A model generated the notes under the pieces. The model saw only the letters and a list, made by a program, of their open reading frames with translations. It was not told the DNA's origin and made no database searches. From an uncultured bacterium (GTDB taxonomy: Bacteria > Patescibacteriota > Microgenomatia > UBA1406 > GWC2-37-13), in assembly GCA_937914905.1 (NCBI GenBank), contig CALESU010000119.1, forward strand, positions 1-15,450: a stretch of 15,450 nt of DNA. The letters run 5' to 3'. Below are positions 5,684-13,464 of the stretch, piece by piece; the stretch's first letter is position 1, and each line of letters opens with the position of its first letter. Made by a program: the position numbers and the translations under genes.

Positions 5684-7981
5684 ATGATATTGAAGACCGA
5701 AGTGCAAGACGCGGCACAATCCATACTTATCGTGTCTGCAGAGCATATTGAGTTCACACAACTAATCCGAAATAAGCTCTCTCACATGCACGTTCAAGTA
5801 TCTCTTTCAGCTGAGTCAAAAGATGAATACGATAAGTACAGCGCTGTATTTTTTATCCAAGATGCGGGAGAATCTCTTCCTGCTTTGGCAAAACAGACCA
5901 AAACAAAGTGTGTGTTTATTTTTTTTCAGGATAACTCACGGTCACAACTGTATTCTTCTTATGCTTATGACCATAGGCTCACACACTTTAAAATTATCAA
6001 TCTCCAAACTGAGCGATCTCATTTTGAAAAAGATATTGAAACCATTCTCTGGTTTGCGTTTTCTCAAACGCAAGATGTATTCCTTCATATCTATCACGAT
6101 GCGCGGACGCAAAAATCTCAACCTCGAAAGAATGCGCCATCTTCTCACGCTCAAAAACCCACTTCATTTGTCAACTTCTTTACTCCGAAAAGGGTTATCG
6201 TGGCAGGAATTATCATGTTATTGCTTTCTCCCTTTCTCTTTGTTCCACCTTTGATTATTAGTTCATCTCTCTTCGCCCGAGCAGGAATCCACATCTCTGA
6301 AGGGAACATTGATCGAGCAATCCAGTTGGAATCTCTTGCGACACCTTACCTACAAACAAGCAAATACCTGTTTGCCTCGTCAAAGCCCATTCTCCATTTT
6401 CTATCATTAGCTTTGCCTTTTGAAGATGTGGTGCAAATTAATGAGTCTACAGGAAACCTTATTCGTGCCTCCAAAACTCTTTCGGAAGAGGGAAAGATTT
6501 TGAGTGAAGGAGTATTTCTTAAAAACCCCACACCTCTGGAAAGTAGCAAAATACTTCAAGCAAAGACACGCGTAAGTACTGTTCTTCGTGAAACTGCACC
6601 TCATATTTCTATCCTTGTCCAGAAACTTCCCGAATGGAATGCTCAGCTCAAACGTACGAAGGAACAATTAATACAACTTGAAACAGCAACCAACAGTTAT
6701 CTTGAATTTGAACCTTATCTCGATACCATTTTGGGGGCAGGTTCTGAAAAAAAATACTTGATTCTATTCGCAAACAATATGGAGCTTCGCCCAGGTGGAG
6801 GATTTATTGGGTCATTTGCTATTGTAAAAGCACGAGATTACTCTATCCGAGCAATTGAAGTCTATGATGTCTATGACGCAGATGGCCAACTTACTGATCG
6901 AATAGAGCCACCTGCGGCTATATCTACATTTCTTGAGCAACCCTTTTGGTATTTAAGAGATTCTGCTTTTTCCGCCGATCATCTTAATAATGCTCAGGTT
7001 GCCGAACGATTTCTTGAGCTTGAAATGGGAGAGACCAATTTTGATGGCACCATTTTGATCACTACCACCGCAATTAAATATCTCCTTACCTCACTCGAAT
7101 CTCTCTATATTCCTGACTATAAAGAGACCATAACTGCAGAAAATTTTTATTTGAAAGCGCAACTGTATGCGGAAGAGGGTTTTTTTCCCGGATCTCAAGA
7201 AAAAAAGAGGTTTCTCGCGAGTGTGGCGAATCAATTATTGCTCAGTCTCCCTTCTCACTCGTCTCCTCGATTGTTGCAGTCTATTGTCGATGGCTTGGAT
7301 CAAAAACAGATTGCCGTTGCCATGAAAGATCAAAACGTTCAGATGCTACTTGAACAAAAATACTGGGCAGGACGAGTACTTGAGAATGTGTGTGCAGTCC
7401 CCAATTCCATTCCCTGTGTAACTGATTACGTAATGAGCCTTGACGCAAACGTGGGAGTAAATAAAGCAAATTTCTTTATCGAAAAACCAACCGAACTAGA
7501 TGTACAAATCTCTGCGGAAGGCGAGATCACAAATACGGTCAAAATCGAATACAAAAATAATTCATTTGAAGGAGTATTTCCTGGAGGTATATATAAAAAT
7601 TACGTTCAACTATTGATGCCTGTTAATGCACTTATTCAATCAGTTCTGGTAGATAATTTGCCCGTTGAAACGTATGACGAAACCAATTTTGGTCAAAAAC
7701 TGATTGGATTTCTACTTAGTGTACCTCCTCAAGAATCAAAAAAAGTTACTATCAAGTACAAGCTTCCCACCACTATCATCCAAGGAAATGGAATGTATCA
7801 ACTTATCTTGCAAAAACAGATAGGCTCCCCTCATGCTAACATCACATTTTCCTTTGACACGGCGCCAAATATTAAAGTTACTCGACATAATCTATCTCCC
7901 CTTGCGCCTGATAAGAAAATCATCTATAATACCTCAATTTCATCAGACAAACTATTTTTGATTGAATTTACCAAAATCTAA
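5684..7981 (+). CDS. DUF4012 membrane-anchored protein with degenerate Rossmann-like N-terminus
   Basis: A 765-residue protein. Residues about 12-135 alternate strands and helices like a nucleotide-binding Rossmann domain (SILIVSAEHIEFTQLIRNKL, then KYSAVFFIQDAG and TKCVFIFFQDN) but have lost the Gly-rich GxxGxxG loop. A single membrane segment follows a basic stretch (about 171-195). Then comes a helical region (200-350) and the DUF4012 core, recognised by KKYLILFANNMELRPGGGFI (357-375), the VYDADGQLTDRIEPP stretch (396-410), and a WYLRDSAFSADH/NFDGTILITTTA region. A long beta-rich C-terminal part follows. DUF4012 proteins are abundant in CPR and Chloroflexi-like surface gene sets, with unknown biochemistry; an envelope or surface role is inferred. 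It sits 4 nt before the L25 gene. No Shine-Dalgarno is seen before its ATG. Confidence 0.88.
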   Translation: MILKTEVQDAAQSILIVSAEHIEFTQLIRNKLSHMHVQVSLSAESKDEYDKYSAVFFIQDAGESLPALAKQTKTKCVFIFFQDNSRSQLYSSYAYDHRLTHFKIINLQTERSHFEKDIETILWFAFSQTQDVFLHIYHDARTQKSQPRKNAPSSHAQKPTSFVNFFTPKRVIVAGIIMLLLSPFLFVPPLIISSSLFARAGIHISEGNIDRAIQLESLATPYLQTSKYLFASSKPILHFLSLALPFEDVVQINESTGNLIRASKTLSEEGKILSEGVFLKNPTPLESSKILQAKTRVSTVLRETAPHISILVQKLPEWNAQLKRTKEQLIQLETATNSYLEFEPYLDTILGAGSEKKYLILFANNMELRPGGGFIGSFAIVKARDYSIRAIEVYDVYDADGQLTDRIEPPAAISTFLEQPFWYLRDSAFSADHLNNAQVAERFLELEMGETNFDGTILITTTAIKYLLTSLESLYIPDYKETITAENFYLKAQLYAEEGFFPGSQEKKRFLASVANQLLLSLPSHSSPRLLQSIVDGLDQKQIAVAMKDQNVQMLLEQKYWAGRVLENVCAVPNSIPCVTDYVMSLDANVGVNKANFFIEKPTELDVQISAEGEITNTVKIEYKNNSFEGVFPGGIYKNYVQLLMPVNALIQSVLVDNLPVETYDETNFGQKLIGFLLSVPPQESKKVTIKYKLPTTIIQGNGMYQLILQKQIGSPHANITFSFDTAPNIKVTRHNLSPLAPDKKIIYNTSISSDKLFLIEFTKI

Positions 7982-7985
7982 ACCC

Positions 7986-8651
7986 ATGTCCCCACAAGCA
8001 CAAAAACTGACCCTGAACGCCGAAGTGAGAACCGTCCTTGGCAAAGGAAATCGTACCCTGCGAAGAAAAGGCCTTATCCCTGCAAATATCTATGGAACTG
8101 GGTTTGATTCTCAATCCATTCAGATTGACTTAAAAACCTTTTTGCCTATCTACAAACAAGCAGGAGAAACAACTGTACTTTATGCGAAAGTGGATACGAA
8201 AGAATATCCCACACTCGTTGGAGATATCCAATATCATCCTGTTACGGGAGAAATGCTTCATATTGACTTACGTAAAGTAAATTTAAAACAGAAAATTGAG
8301 GCTAACGTTCCTCTTGTTTTCATCGGAGAATCCGCGGCAGTCGCAACACTCAATGGTGTACTCCTTACTCAGATAGAAGAAATTACGGTTCTTGCACTTC
8401 CTACAGATATCCCTCACGAAATCAGTATCGACATTTCCCAGCTTGTGGCACTTGGAGATATGATCCGTGTTGCAGATCTTCCTGCTTCATCTTCGTATGA
8501 AATCCTTGGTGATAAAGAACAGGTGATTGTTTCTGTCTCAGAACATATTGAAGAGGAAATAGAGCCTGAAACCGCAACAGAAGCTCCTGAAATCATCACG
8601 GAAAAGCCAAGTGAAGAGCCTGCTGCTGACACTGAAAAAGGAAGCGAGTAA
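7986..8651 (+). CDS. rplY: Ribosomal protein L25 (Ctc/TL5 family)
   Basis: Binds 5S rRNA in the central protuberance of the large ribosomal subunit. The 221-residue protein is the long Ctc/TL5 form. The N-terminal 5S-binding domain (LNAEVRTVLGKGNRTLRRKGLIPANIYG; FLPIYKQAGETTVLYAKV; PTLVGDIQYHPVTGEMLHIDL) is followed by the beta-rich C-terminal domain (IEANVPLVFIGES, VLALPTDIPHEISIDISQL, DMIRVADLPASSSYEIL, EQVIVSVS). A Glu/Pro/Thr-rich acidic tail runs from about residue 190. ATG 7986 is preferred to an in-frame TTG at 7962 because it gives the natural MSPQAQKLTLNAE start four bases after the upstream stop. No Shine-Dalgarno is present, so it probably depends on coupling to the DUF4012 gene. 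Its stop codon lies in the loop of a hairpin that may end the transcript. Confidence 0.93.
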   Translation: MSPQAQKLTLNAEVRTVLGKGNRTLRRKGLIPANIYGTGFDSQSIQIDLKTFLPIYKQAGETTVLYAKVDTKEYPTLVGDIQYHPVTGEMLHIDLRKVNLKQKIEANVPLVFIGESAAVATLNGVLLTQIEEITVLALPTDIPHEISIDISQLVALGDMIRVADLPASSSYEILGDKEQVIVSVSEHIEEEIEPETATEAPEIITEKPSEEPAADTEKGSE

Positions 8652-8677
8652 TCGCTTCTCTACTTCTGTCAATTTTT
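8641..8677 (+). terminator. Stem-loop over the rplY stop codon, probable transcript end
   Basis: GAAGCGA (8641-8647) pairs perfectly with TCGCTTC (8652-8658) around a GTAA loop (GNRA-type) that is made mostly of the rplY stop codon TAA. A pyrimidine-rich stretch follows and ends in TTTTT (8673-8677). The U-tract is not directly at the stem, so efficiency is uncertain. The presence of a separate aspS promoter right behind it fits a transcript boundary. Confidence 0.5.
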
Positions 8678-8685
8678 GGTACAAT
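8677..8685 (+). promoter_or_regulatory. Extended -10 promoter, near-leaderless start of aspS
   Basis: TGG-TACAAT, an extended -10 with only one mismatch to TATAAT. Eight bases lie between it and the aspS ATG at 8694, so the RNA should begin within about two bases of the start codon. No convincing -35 is found. No Shine-Dalgarno precedes the ATG, consistent with leaderless initiation. Confidence 0.55.
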
Positions 8686-8693
8686 GCTTTCAT

Positions 8694-10097
8694 ATGAAAC
8701 AGATCTCAATCATGGATACGATAAGTCATGTGGGAAAAGAAATTGAGCTTTTTGCATGGGTAGGAAGTAAGCGCGATCATAAAAATGTTGTATTTATTGA
8801 CCTTCGAGACAGAACGGGAATAATCCAGACAGTTGGCGATTCATCTCTTAAAGGAATTAGTCCTGAATCAGTAGTCAAATTTACCGGTCTCATCAAAACC
8901 CGTCCTGAAAGACTCGTAAATCCAAATATCCCAACTGGGGCCATTGAAATGGAAGTTCATTCGTTTGAGATTCTGAGCCCTGCAAAAACTCCTCCTATCC
9001 CACTAGATACCGATGGCTATGATATTGATGAAGAACTGAGACTGAAGTATAGGTATCTTGATCTACGACGAAACAGAATGGCAAAAACACTGAAACTTCG
9101 TTCCGACTATATTCGTGCGCTTCGTGAAGGACTTCACAAAAAAGAGTTTACCGAAGTTGAAACGCCAATTCTGACGAAGTCTACAAAAGAAGGATCGCGC
9201 GATTTTATCATACCGTCAAGATTGCAGCCAGGAAAATTTTATGCACTCCCGCAGTCTCCTCAACAGTATAAACAACTCCTCATGGTCGCAGGTATAGAAA
9301 AATATTTCCAATTTGCAAAGTGTGTACGCGATGAAGATTTGAGAGCTGATCGTGGGTTTGAACATACTCAGCTTGATCTTGAGATGAGTTTTGTAACTCG
9401 AGATGACGTCATGAACACTGTCGAGGAAATAATAAAAAATGCTGTAAAGGCTGTCGATGGCAAACTTCAGAAGGAAACATTTCCTGTGTTCGACTACCAA
9501 GACGCAATTAAACAGTTTGGAGCAGACAAGTTTGATCTTCGAACTGAAAAGGAAAAAGAAGAAGGAGTACTTGCTTTTGCTTGGGTTGTCAATTTCCCCT
9601 TTTTCAAGAAAGTTGATGCGACAGATAAGGCAGAAGTCCAAGACGGCAAAAGTGGCTGGACGTTTACACACAATCCTTTTAGCATGCCCATTCCTGAACA
9701 CCTAGAGTGGCATATGGCGGGCAAAAATATTGATAAGATTGCAACCTCCCAGTATGATTTGGTATGCAACGGATATGAGCTAGGAGGCGGCAGTATTCGC
9801 GCTCATGAACCAGAGATTCTTGAAGCAACTTATAGAATAATGGGGTACTCGCCCGACGAAATCAAGGCGAGTATCGGACATATGCTTGAAGCGTTCAACT
9901 ACGGGACACCTCCACATGGAGGAATCGGACTCGGACTTGACAGGCAAGTTATGCTACTTGCCGGACAAAAGTCCTTGAAAGAAGCGATCGCTTTCCCCAT
10001 GAGTTCTAGTGGAAGAACTGCTGTCATGGATGCTCCTTCTCCAATAGATCCAAAGCAACTTGAGGAGCTCGGAATTCAGGTAGTACCTCAAAAATAA
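8694..10097 (+). CDS. aspS: Aspartyl-tRNA synthetase, bacterial type lacking the GAD insertion
   Basis: Class II synthetase charging tRNA with aspartate. The 467-residue protein has an N-terminal OB-fold anticodon-binding domain (ELFAWVGSKRDHKNVVFIDLRDRTGIIQ). The bacterial-type hinge and motif 1 follow (LRLKYRYLDLRRNRM; EVETPILTKSTKEGSRDF), then the IPSRLQPGKFYALPQSPQQY substrate loop, motif 2 (FAKCVRDEDLRADRGFEHTQLDLEMSF), and motif 3 (GIGLGLDRQVMLL). The usual 120-140 residue GAD domain, expected after the YGSDKPDLR-like motif (here FGADKFDLR, about 278-286), is missing: the chain goes almost directly to AFAWVVNFPFF. That explains 467 residues against about 590 in E. coli. ATG 8694 is preferred to an upstream TTG because it follows a promoter at leaderless distance. 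Whether it also charges tRNA-Asn cannot be told by eye. Confidence 0.95.
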   Translation: MKQISIMDTISHVGKEIELFAWVGSKRDHKNVVFIDLRDRTGIIQTVGDSSLKGISPESVVKFTGLIKTRPERLVNPNIPTGAIEMEVHSFEILSPAKTPPIPLDTDGYDIDEELRLKYRYLDLRRNRMAKTLKLRSDYIRALREGLHKKEFTEVETPILTKSTKEGSRDFIIPSRLQPGKFYALPQSPQQYKQLLMVAGIEKYFQFAKCVRDEDLRADRGFEHTQLDLEMSFVTRDDVMNTVEEIIKNAVKAVDGKLQKETFPVFDYQDAIKQFGADKFDLRTEKEKEEGVLAFAWVVNFPFFKKVDATDKAEVQDGKSGWTFTHNPFSMPIPEHLEWHMAGKNIDKIATSQYDLVCNGYELGGGSIRAHEPEILEATYRIMGYSPDEIKASIGHMLEAFNYGTPPHGGIGLGLDRQVMLLAGQKSLKEAIAFPMSSSGRTAVMDAPSPIDPKQLEELGIQVVPQK

Positions 10098-10134
10098 ATA
10101 TCGGTGAATAATTAGTATTTTTAAGAAGTCGACT

Positions 10135-11046
10135 GTGCAATTTCGTACTTATTTTTTCTTCCTCGCGACAACTGCTTTCCTCTTATTTTATCCCGGCGAA
10201 CATCCGTATTTTCAACTTATCGCCTACCATCGAGATCATTTTGCAAAAGATGACAGTACACCTCTGTCTCAAATTAAGCCTATACCTGTAGTTCTTAGTT
10301 CAACGAGACCTGTTATCACAGCAGAAGGCGCATATATTGTGGAAGTTGATTCGTTTACCCCCATTTTTAAGCAAAATGAAAAGAGGTCTTTTTACCCTGC
10401 TTCAACAACCAAAATAATTTCCGCACTCGTTGCGCAGGACCTATTTTCTCCCGATGATGTCATAACGGTTGCTAATCCCCTATTAGAAGGACAAACAATG
10501 GGATTGGTAGCAGGAGAGCAGATCACCATGGAGAACCTGATGTACGGCATGCTTGTGCACTCAGGGAACGATGCCGCAGACGCGTTAGCGCGAGAAATGG
10601 GATATCGCGTATTTTTAGAAGCGATGAATTCCAAAGCGCAACAATTGGGAATGCAAGACTCACGCTTCACAAATCCTTCAGGCCTTCATGATCCATCTCA
10701 AATTACCACTCCCTACGATCTAAGCATTGCTGCTCGCGCATTGCTTCGAGAACCTTACCTCAAAAAAATGGTGGGGACCAAAGAAATTGTGATTTCGGAT
10801 GTGAACTACACCACGTTTCATACCCTTCGAAACGTAAACGTACTATTGGGTGAAATACAAGGTTTGGGTGGATTGAAAACCGGATACACTGAAGAGTCGG
10901 GCGAGAATCTGGTCAGTTTTTACCGACACCTTGGTCACGATTATATTTTAGTTGTCATGAAAAGTGAAGACAGATTCTTAGATACGCGAGCTTTGGTAGA
11001 TTGGATTATTGGATCAGTGACCTATCAAGAGGTTCCGATGCAATAA
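10135..11046 (+). CDS. D-alanyl-D-alanine carboxypeptidase, peptidase family S11
   Basis: Trims the terminal D-Ala from peptidoglycan stem peptides outside the membrane. The 303-residue protein begins with a hydrophobic signal or anchor (about 4-19). All three penicillin-binding motifs are intact: SxxK in YPASTTKI (Ser90, Lys93), SxN in VHSGNDAAD (Ser143, Asn145) and KTG in GLKTGYT (248-250). Surrounding family features are EGQTMGLVAGEQITMENLMYGML and NPSGLHDPSQITTPYDLSIAAR. The C-terminal PBP5-type beta domain is missing, as in many short S11 enzymes. The start codon is GTG, with a weak AAGAAG sequence upstream, 37 nt after aspS. It ends 13 bp from a convergent gene. Its presence implies a peptidoglycan wall in this organism. 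Confidence 0.93.
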   Translation: MQFRTYFFFLATTAFLLFYPGEHPYFQLIAYHRDHFAKDDSTPLSQIKPIPVVLSSTRPVITAEGAYIVEVDSFTPIFKQNEKRSFYPASTTKIISALVAQDLFSPDDVITVANPLLEGQTMGLVAGEQITMENLMYGMLVHSGNDAADALAREMGYRVFLEAMNSKAQQLGMQDSRFTNPSGLHDPSQITTPYDLSIAARALLREPYLKKMVGTKEIVISDVNYTTFHTLRNVNVLLGEIQGLGGLKTGYTEESGENLVSFYRHLGHDYILVVMKSEDRFLDTRALVDWIIGSVTYQEVPMQ

Positions 11047-11059
11047 CGTATTTTTTCGA

Positions 11060-12136
11060 TTAAGGATTGAGGTATTCCGTTGCAAGTGCAGGTACGTACG
11101 CTACAAATCTTCCTTCTCCCAAATAGACATACACCGGTTGAACATATTCTTGATACTCTTCTGATTCGTAGTAGGCCAAAAATACTTTCTGGATCTTCAC
11201 TTCTCCTGAATTTGATGAAGAGGAGACAACGATTCCCTTCCCGGCTTGTAGCTCCGCCCACGCATCTTGAGGAGGACGCAACGGATAGGTACCAAACCCA
11301 TCCAGAGTTTTTTCAAAATAATTGAGATATGAGCGAACGATGCGAAAATCTCTTCCTCCAAGGAGAAAAAGTACGTAATTGGGGCTATTGTAATAGGATG
11401 AAGTTACCACGGGTTTTCCATCAATATCTGCAGGGAAGAAATCAACCTCTGCCATATTGGCTCCATCTGAGGATTCAAGAGGTGTGATTTGTTTCGAACC
11501 AGGATCGAATCGTAAGTAAATTATATTTCGCTTTCCTTGTGACAATTCGGTCGGGTATCTTCCCATTTTCGTAAAAAATGAAATGGCTTGCGAAGTAAGT
11601 TGGGGTTCAATTCCCTGATCTGACCCTTCAGCAATAGGGTCTTCATCAGTCAGAGTGTACGTGTATGAAAAGTTGAAATCACGGATATCCATGGAAAGAT
11701 TGTGTTTTCCATCATTAAAAAGTGCCGTTTTGTCGTTGAGTTGATGCTGAGTGATTTCTGTATCTATCCCAACTTCTTTTGCCATCGCATAAATTTTTGA
11801 TAAAAATCCAAATGAAGCAGTTTTTTGTGGGACAAAATACACATTTGCTGAAGAAGATGCTTCGGGCGCGTTGGGAGTGCCATCAAGCGTATCTAAAACC
11901 CACGTGTATTGAGATGACGGCTTTGCTCCTGAAATGCGAGGAGGATTTATTTTTCCAAACACCGGATTGACATATGCGGTGACAGGTTGAGTGCTGGGGG
12001 GCGGTGGCGTTGATTGAATCTGCGAATAGAGAAGAAGTAAACGAAATCCAAACACCATGATGAGAATGACCAAAACAGAAATGATGCCTATGGGCGCAAG
12101 TTGCTTCGTGTAGTAATTGATCTCCGTGAGGGTCAT
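11060..12136 (-). CDS. Membrane-anchored extracytoplasmic protein, function unknown
   Basis: A 358-residue protein that I cannot assign. It has a cytoplasmic stub, one membrane segment (about 15-37), a Pro/Ser/Thr linker with a TPPPPST run, and then an outward-facing beta-rich domain. Features worth noting are a Ser/Ala-rich start of the domain, repeated aromatic strands (FNFSYTYTLTDE, KRNIIYLRFDPGSKQITPL, SSYYNSPNYVLFLLGGRDFRIV), and a C-terminal AWAELQAGKGIVV ... KVFLAYYESEEYQEYVQPVYVYLGEG ... FVAYVPALATEYL block. The last block recalls YycH/YycI- or PepSY-like extracellular sensor domains, but the similarity is only by eye. The start follows an extended -10 by six bases, so it is probably transcribed alone and leaderless. 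It converges on the carboxypeptidase gene. Confidence 0.75.
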   Translation of the reverse strand: MTLTEINYYTKQLAPIGIISVLVILIMVFGFRLLLLYSQIQSTPPPPSTQPVTAYVNPVFGKINPPRISGAKPSSQYTWVLDTLDGTPNAPEASSSANVYFVPQKTASFGFLSKIYAMAKEVGIDTEITQHQLNDKTALFNDGKHNLSMDIRDFNFSYTYTLTDEDPIAEGSDQGIEPQLTSQAISFFTKMGRYPTELSQGKRNIIYLRFDPGSKQITPLESSDGANMAEVDFFPADIDGKPVVTSSYYNSPNYVLFLLGGRDFRIVRSYLNYFEKTLDGFGTYPLRPPQDAWAELQAGKGIVVSSSSNSGEVKIQKVFLAYYESEEYQEYVQPVYVYLGEGRFVAYVPALATEYLNP

Positions 12137-12142
12137 AGTATC

Positions 12143-12151
12143 ATGATAGCA
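12143..12151 (-). promoter_or_regulatory. Extended -10 promoter, leaderless start of the anchored unknown protein
   Basis: The minus strand reads TGC-TATCAT, with six bases to the ATG at 12136. The geometry matches the two other extended -10 sites at 5487-5495 and 8677-8685. No clear -35 and no Shine-Dalgarno are found. Confidence 0.45.
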
Positions 12152-12165
12152 GAAAGACCTTCGGA

Positions 12166-12179
12166 TGAGCTAGAGCTCA
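12166..12179 (-). repeat. Hairpin over the hydrolase stop codon
   Basis: TGAGC (12166-12170) and GCTCA (12175-12179) form an inverted repeat around a four-base centre that carries the TAG stop codon of the hydrolase gene. The T-run that follows on the minus strand is poor. It may be an mRNA 3'-end structure, or chance. Confidence 0.3.
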
Positions 12180-12718
12180 ATTAATTTCACAAGAAGAGGA
12201 AATGCTCTGTAAGGTTGATTTTTATCTGTCGATCCCATGTGACCTTCCTGGTTTATGATCAATGTTCCACCCAAGTGGTCAAACATTCTTCTTCCTTGGG
12301 CATCATTGCATCCCCATGGATCGTTAGTCGAGTTGATAATATACAACTCTTTTACATTCTGTTTCATTTTTTCCCACTGATATACAGATTCCTCTTTCAC
12401 GGCACAATCGGGTCTAGGTTTTCCTCTCGTCAAAAATCCTGAAACGAGAATTGCTTTGTGGATTGGAGATTTAAGTGAGTCCAAAATCGCCAGAATCAGA
12501 GAGGCTCCAGATGAATGGCCTATGACAATAGTGTCTTTTGTGAATAATCCGTGCGTGAGCACGTAAGGTAATGCAAGCGAAAGATCTGCTTTTTCAGGCT
12601 TTGGAAGTTGAGGAACCCACACGTCATACCCTTTCAATTCAAGATTTTTCTTAAGATACGGAAACCAAAAATCAGTGGGTTTTGAGGATAATCCGTGAAG
12701 GATAATCGCATTTTTCAT
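12170..12718 (-). CDS. Alpha/beta hydrolase of the RBBP9/YdeN type
   Basis: A small 182-residue cytoplasmic serine hydrolase. The family signature is intact: nucleophile elbow GHSSG (67-71, Ser69), acid in STNDPWG (Asp133), and general base in NQEGHMGS (His160). The N-terminal NAIILHGLSSKPTDFWFPYL carries the oxyanion-loop HG. The overall length and the 'YDVWVPQLP.P' segment fit the RBBP9/YdeN group, whose substrates are mostly unknown. The start overlaps the upstream Crp/Fnr regulator by ATGA, so both are made together. A hydrolase under a cyclic-nucleotide-type regulator in the same transcript suggests an autoregulated enzyme, but the substrate is not indicated. Its stop codon lies in a small hairpin. 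Confidence 0.88.
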   Translation of the reverse strand: MKNAIILHGLSSKPTDFWFPYLKKNLELKGYDVWVPQLPKPEKADLSLALPYVLTHGLFTKDTIVIGHSSGASLILAILDSLKSPIHKAILVSGFLTRGKPRPDCAVKEESVYQWEKMKQNVKELYIINSTNDPWGCNDAQGRRMFDHLGGTLIINQEGHMGSTDKNQPYRAFPLLVKLIEL

Positions 12719-13386
12719 GGAGAGAGTTCTCCCCTTTCAGTTGTCAGTTCAGATTCGAGCTCTTTCAAATTGGGGAATCTCATCGAGTGATCTTCATATT
12801 TTACAAAGCCTTTTTTCTCTAAAATACCCAGCTCAATACTTGCTGTTTCACGAGCTACACCCACCAATGTTGCGATATCTTGTTGAGTAAACCGGTGATG
12901 GACGATAACTCCTTTTTTTTCAACTTCGCCGAAATGACCTGCAATATACAGGAGAACTGATATAACTCTACGATAGGCATCGCTAAACACGAGATGTTCT
13001 ATCCGTGTTAACGTTTCTGCATATTCGTCCAATAGCGTACTCATGAGGCCGAGAATAATTTGTGGCTTATCTTCAATAAAAGTGGCAACAAGATTTTTGT
13101 CCGCACGACCCACCTCTACAGGAGTGAGAGCTTCAAAAAAATAGATATTAGCGGCTCCATTGATGGCCCAGATAAGAGGAAAATAAGTTACGGGCTTGAG
13201 GATTTGGAGAGTCAACTCGATTCCTGTTTTTGAAATGATGTACTGCCTCACGTACCCTTTTTTCAGACAAAATACCCCTTGTGGATTGTCGTCTGCTCGG
13301 ATAAGAATTTCCCCTTTTTTATACGTGCGTATCGAAAATTGATGGTAGAATTCTTCGAATTCTTGCGTCGAAATATCTCTTTTCAT
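12715..13386 (-). CDS. Crp/Fnr family transcription regulator
   Basis: A 223-residue regulator of standard Crp/Fnr length. Residues about 10-115 form the cyclic-nucleotide-binding-type beta barrel (YKKGEILIRADDNPQGVFCLKKGYVRQY). A dimer helix covers about 116-150. The C-terminal winged helix includes HRFTQQDIATLVGVARETASIELGILEKKGFV (164-195), with the recognition-helix Arg179-Glu180 pair. It has one cysteine (Cys40), so no FNR-type iron-sulphur cluster is possible. The usual cAMP-pocket residues of E. coli CRP are not evident, so the signal is unknown. It leads an operon with an alpha/beta hydrolase (ATGA overlap). The 78-nt upstream region has three short palindromes that could be operators. 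No Shine-Dalgarno precedes the ATG. Confidence 0.92.
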   Translation of the reverse strand: MKRDISTQEFEEFYHQFSIRTYKKGEILIRADDNPQGVFCLKKGYVRQYIISKTGIELTLQILKPVTYFPLIWAINGAANIYFFEALTPVEVGRADKNLVATFIEDKPQIILGLMSTLLDEYAETLTRIEHLVFSDAYRRVISVLLYIAGHFGEVEKKGVIVHHRFTQQDIATLVGVARETASIELGILEKKGFVKYEDHSMRFPNLKELESELTTERGELSP

Positions 13387-13403
13387 AGCGAAGGTGGGGA
13401 ATT

Positions 13404-13454
13404 AGTATATACAGTATAGCTTATAAGGCCATATAAAGGAAGGAGAACCGTTCT
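13404..13454. promoter_or_regulatory. Palindrome cluster upstream of the Crp/Fnr gene, candidate promoter and operators
   Basis: Three perfect short dyads lie in 78 bp of intergenic DNA: TATACAGTATA (13408-13418), CTTATAAG (13420-13427) and AGAACCGTTCT (13444-13454). Minus-strand TATACT hexamers (13418 to 13413 and 13409 to 13404) could be -10 elements. A Crp/Fnr dimer binding here to control its own gene is plausible, but none of the dyads matches a classic CRP or FNR site. Confidence 0.3.
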
Positions 13455-13464
13455 GTTTGCAGAT

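Noticed and set aside
7962..7985. TTG start for rplY upstream of ATG 7986
   Set aside because: It would add eight non-family residues and overlap the previous gene; ATG 7986 gives the normal N-terminus. For the same reason TTG 8676 was dropped for aspS.
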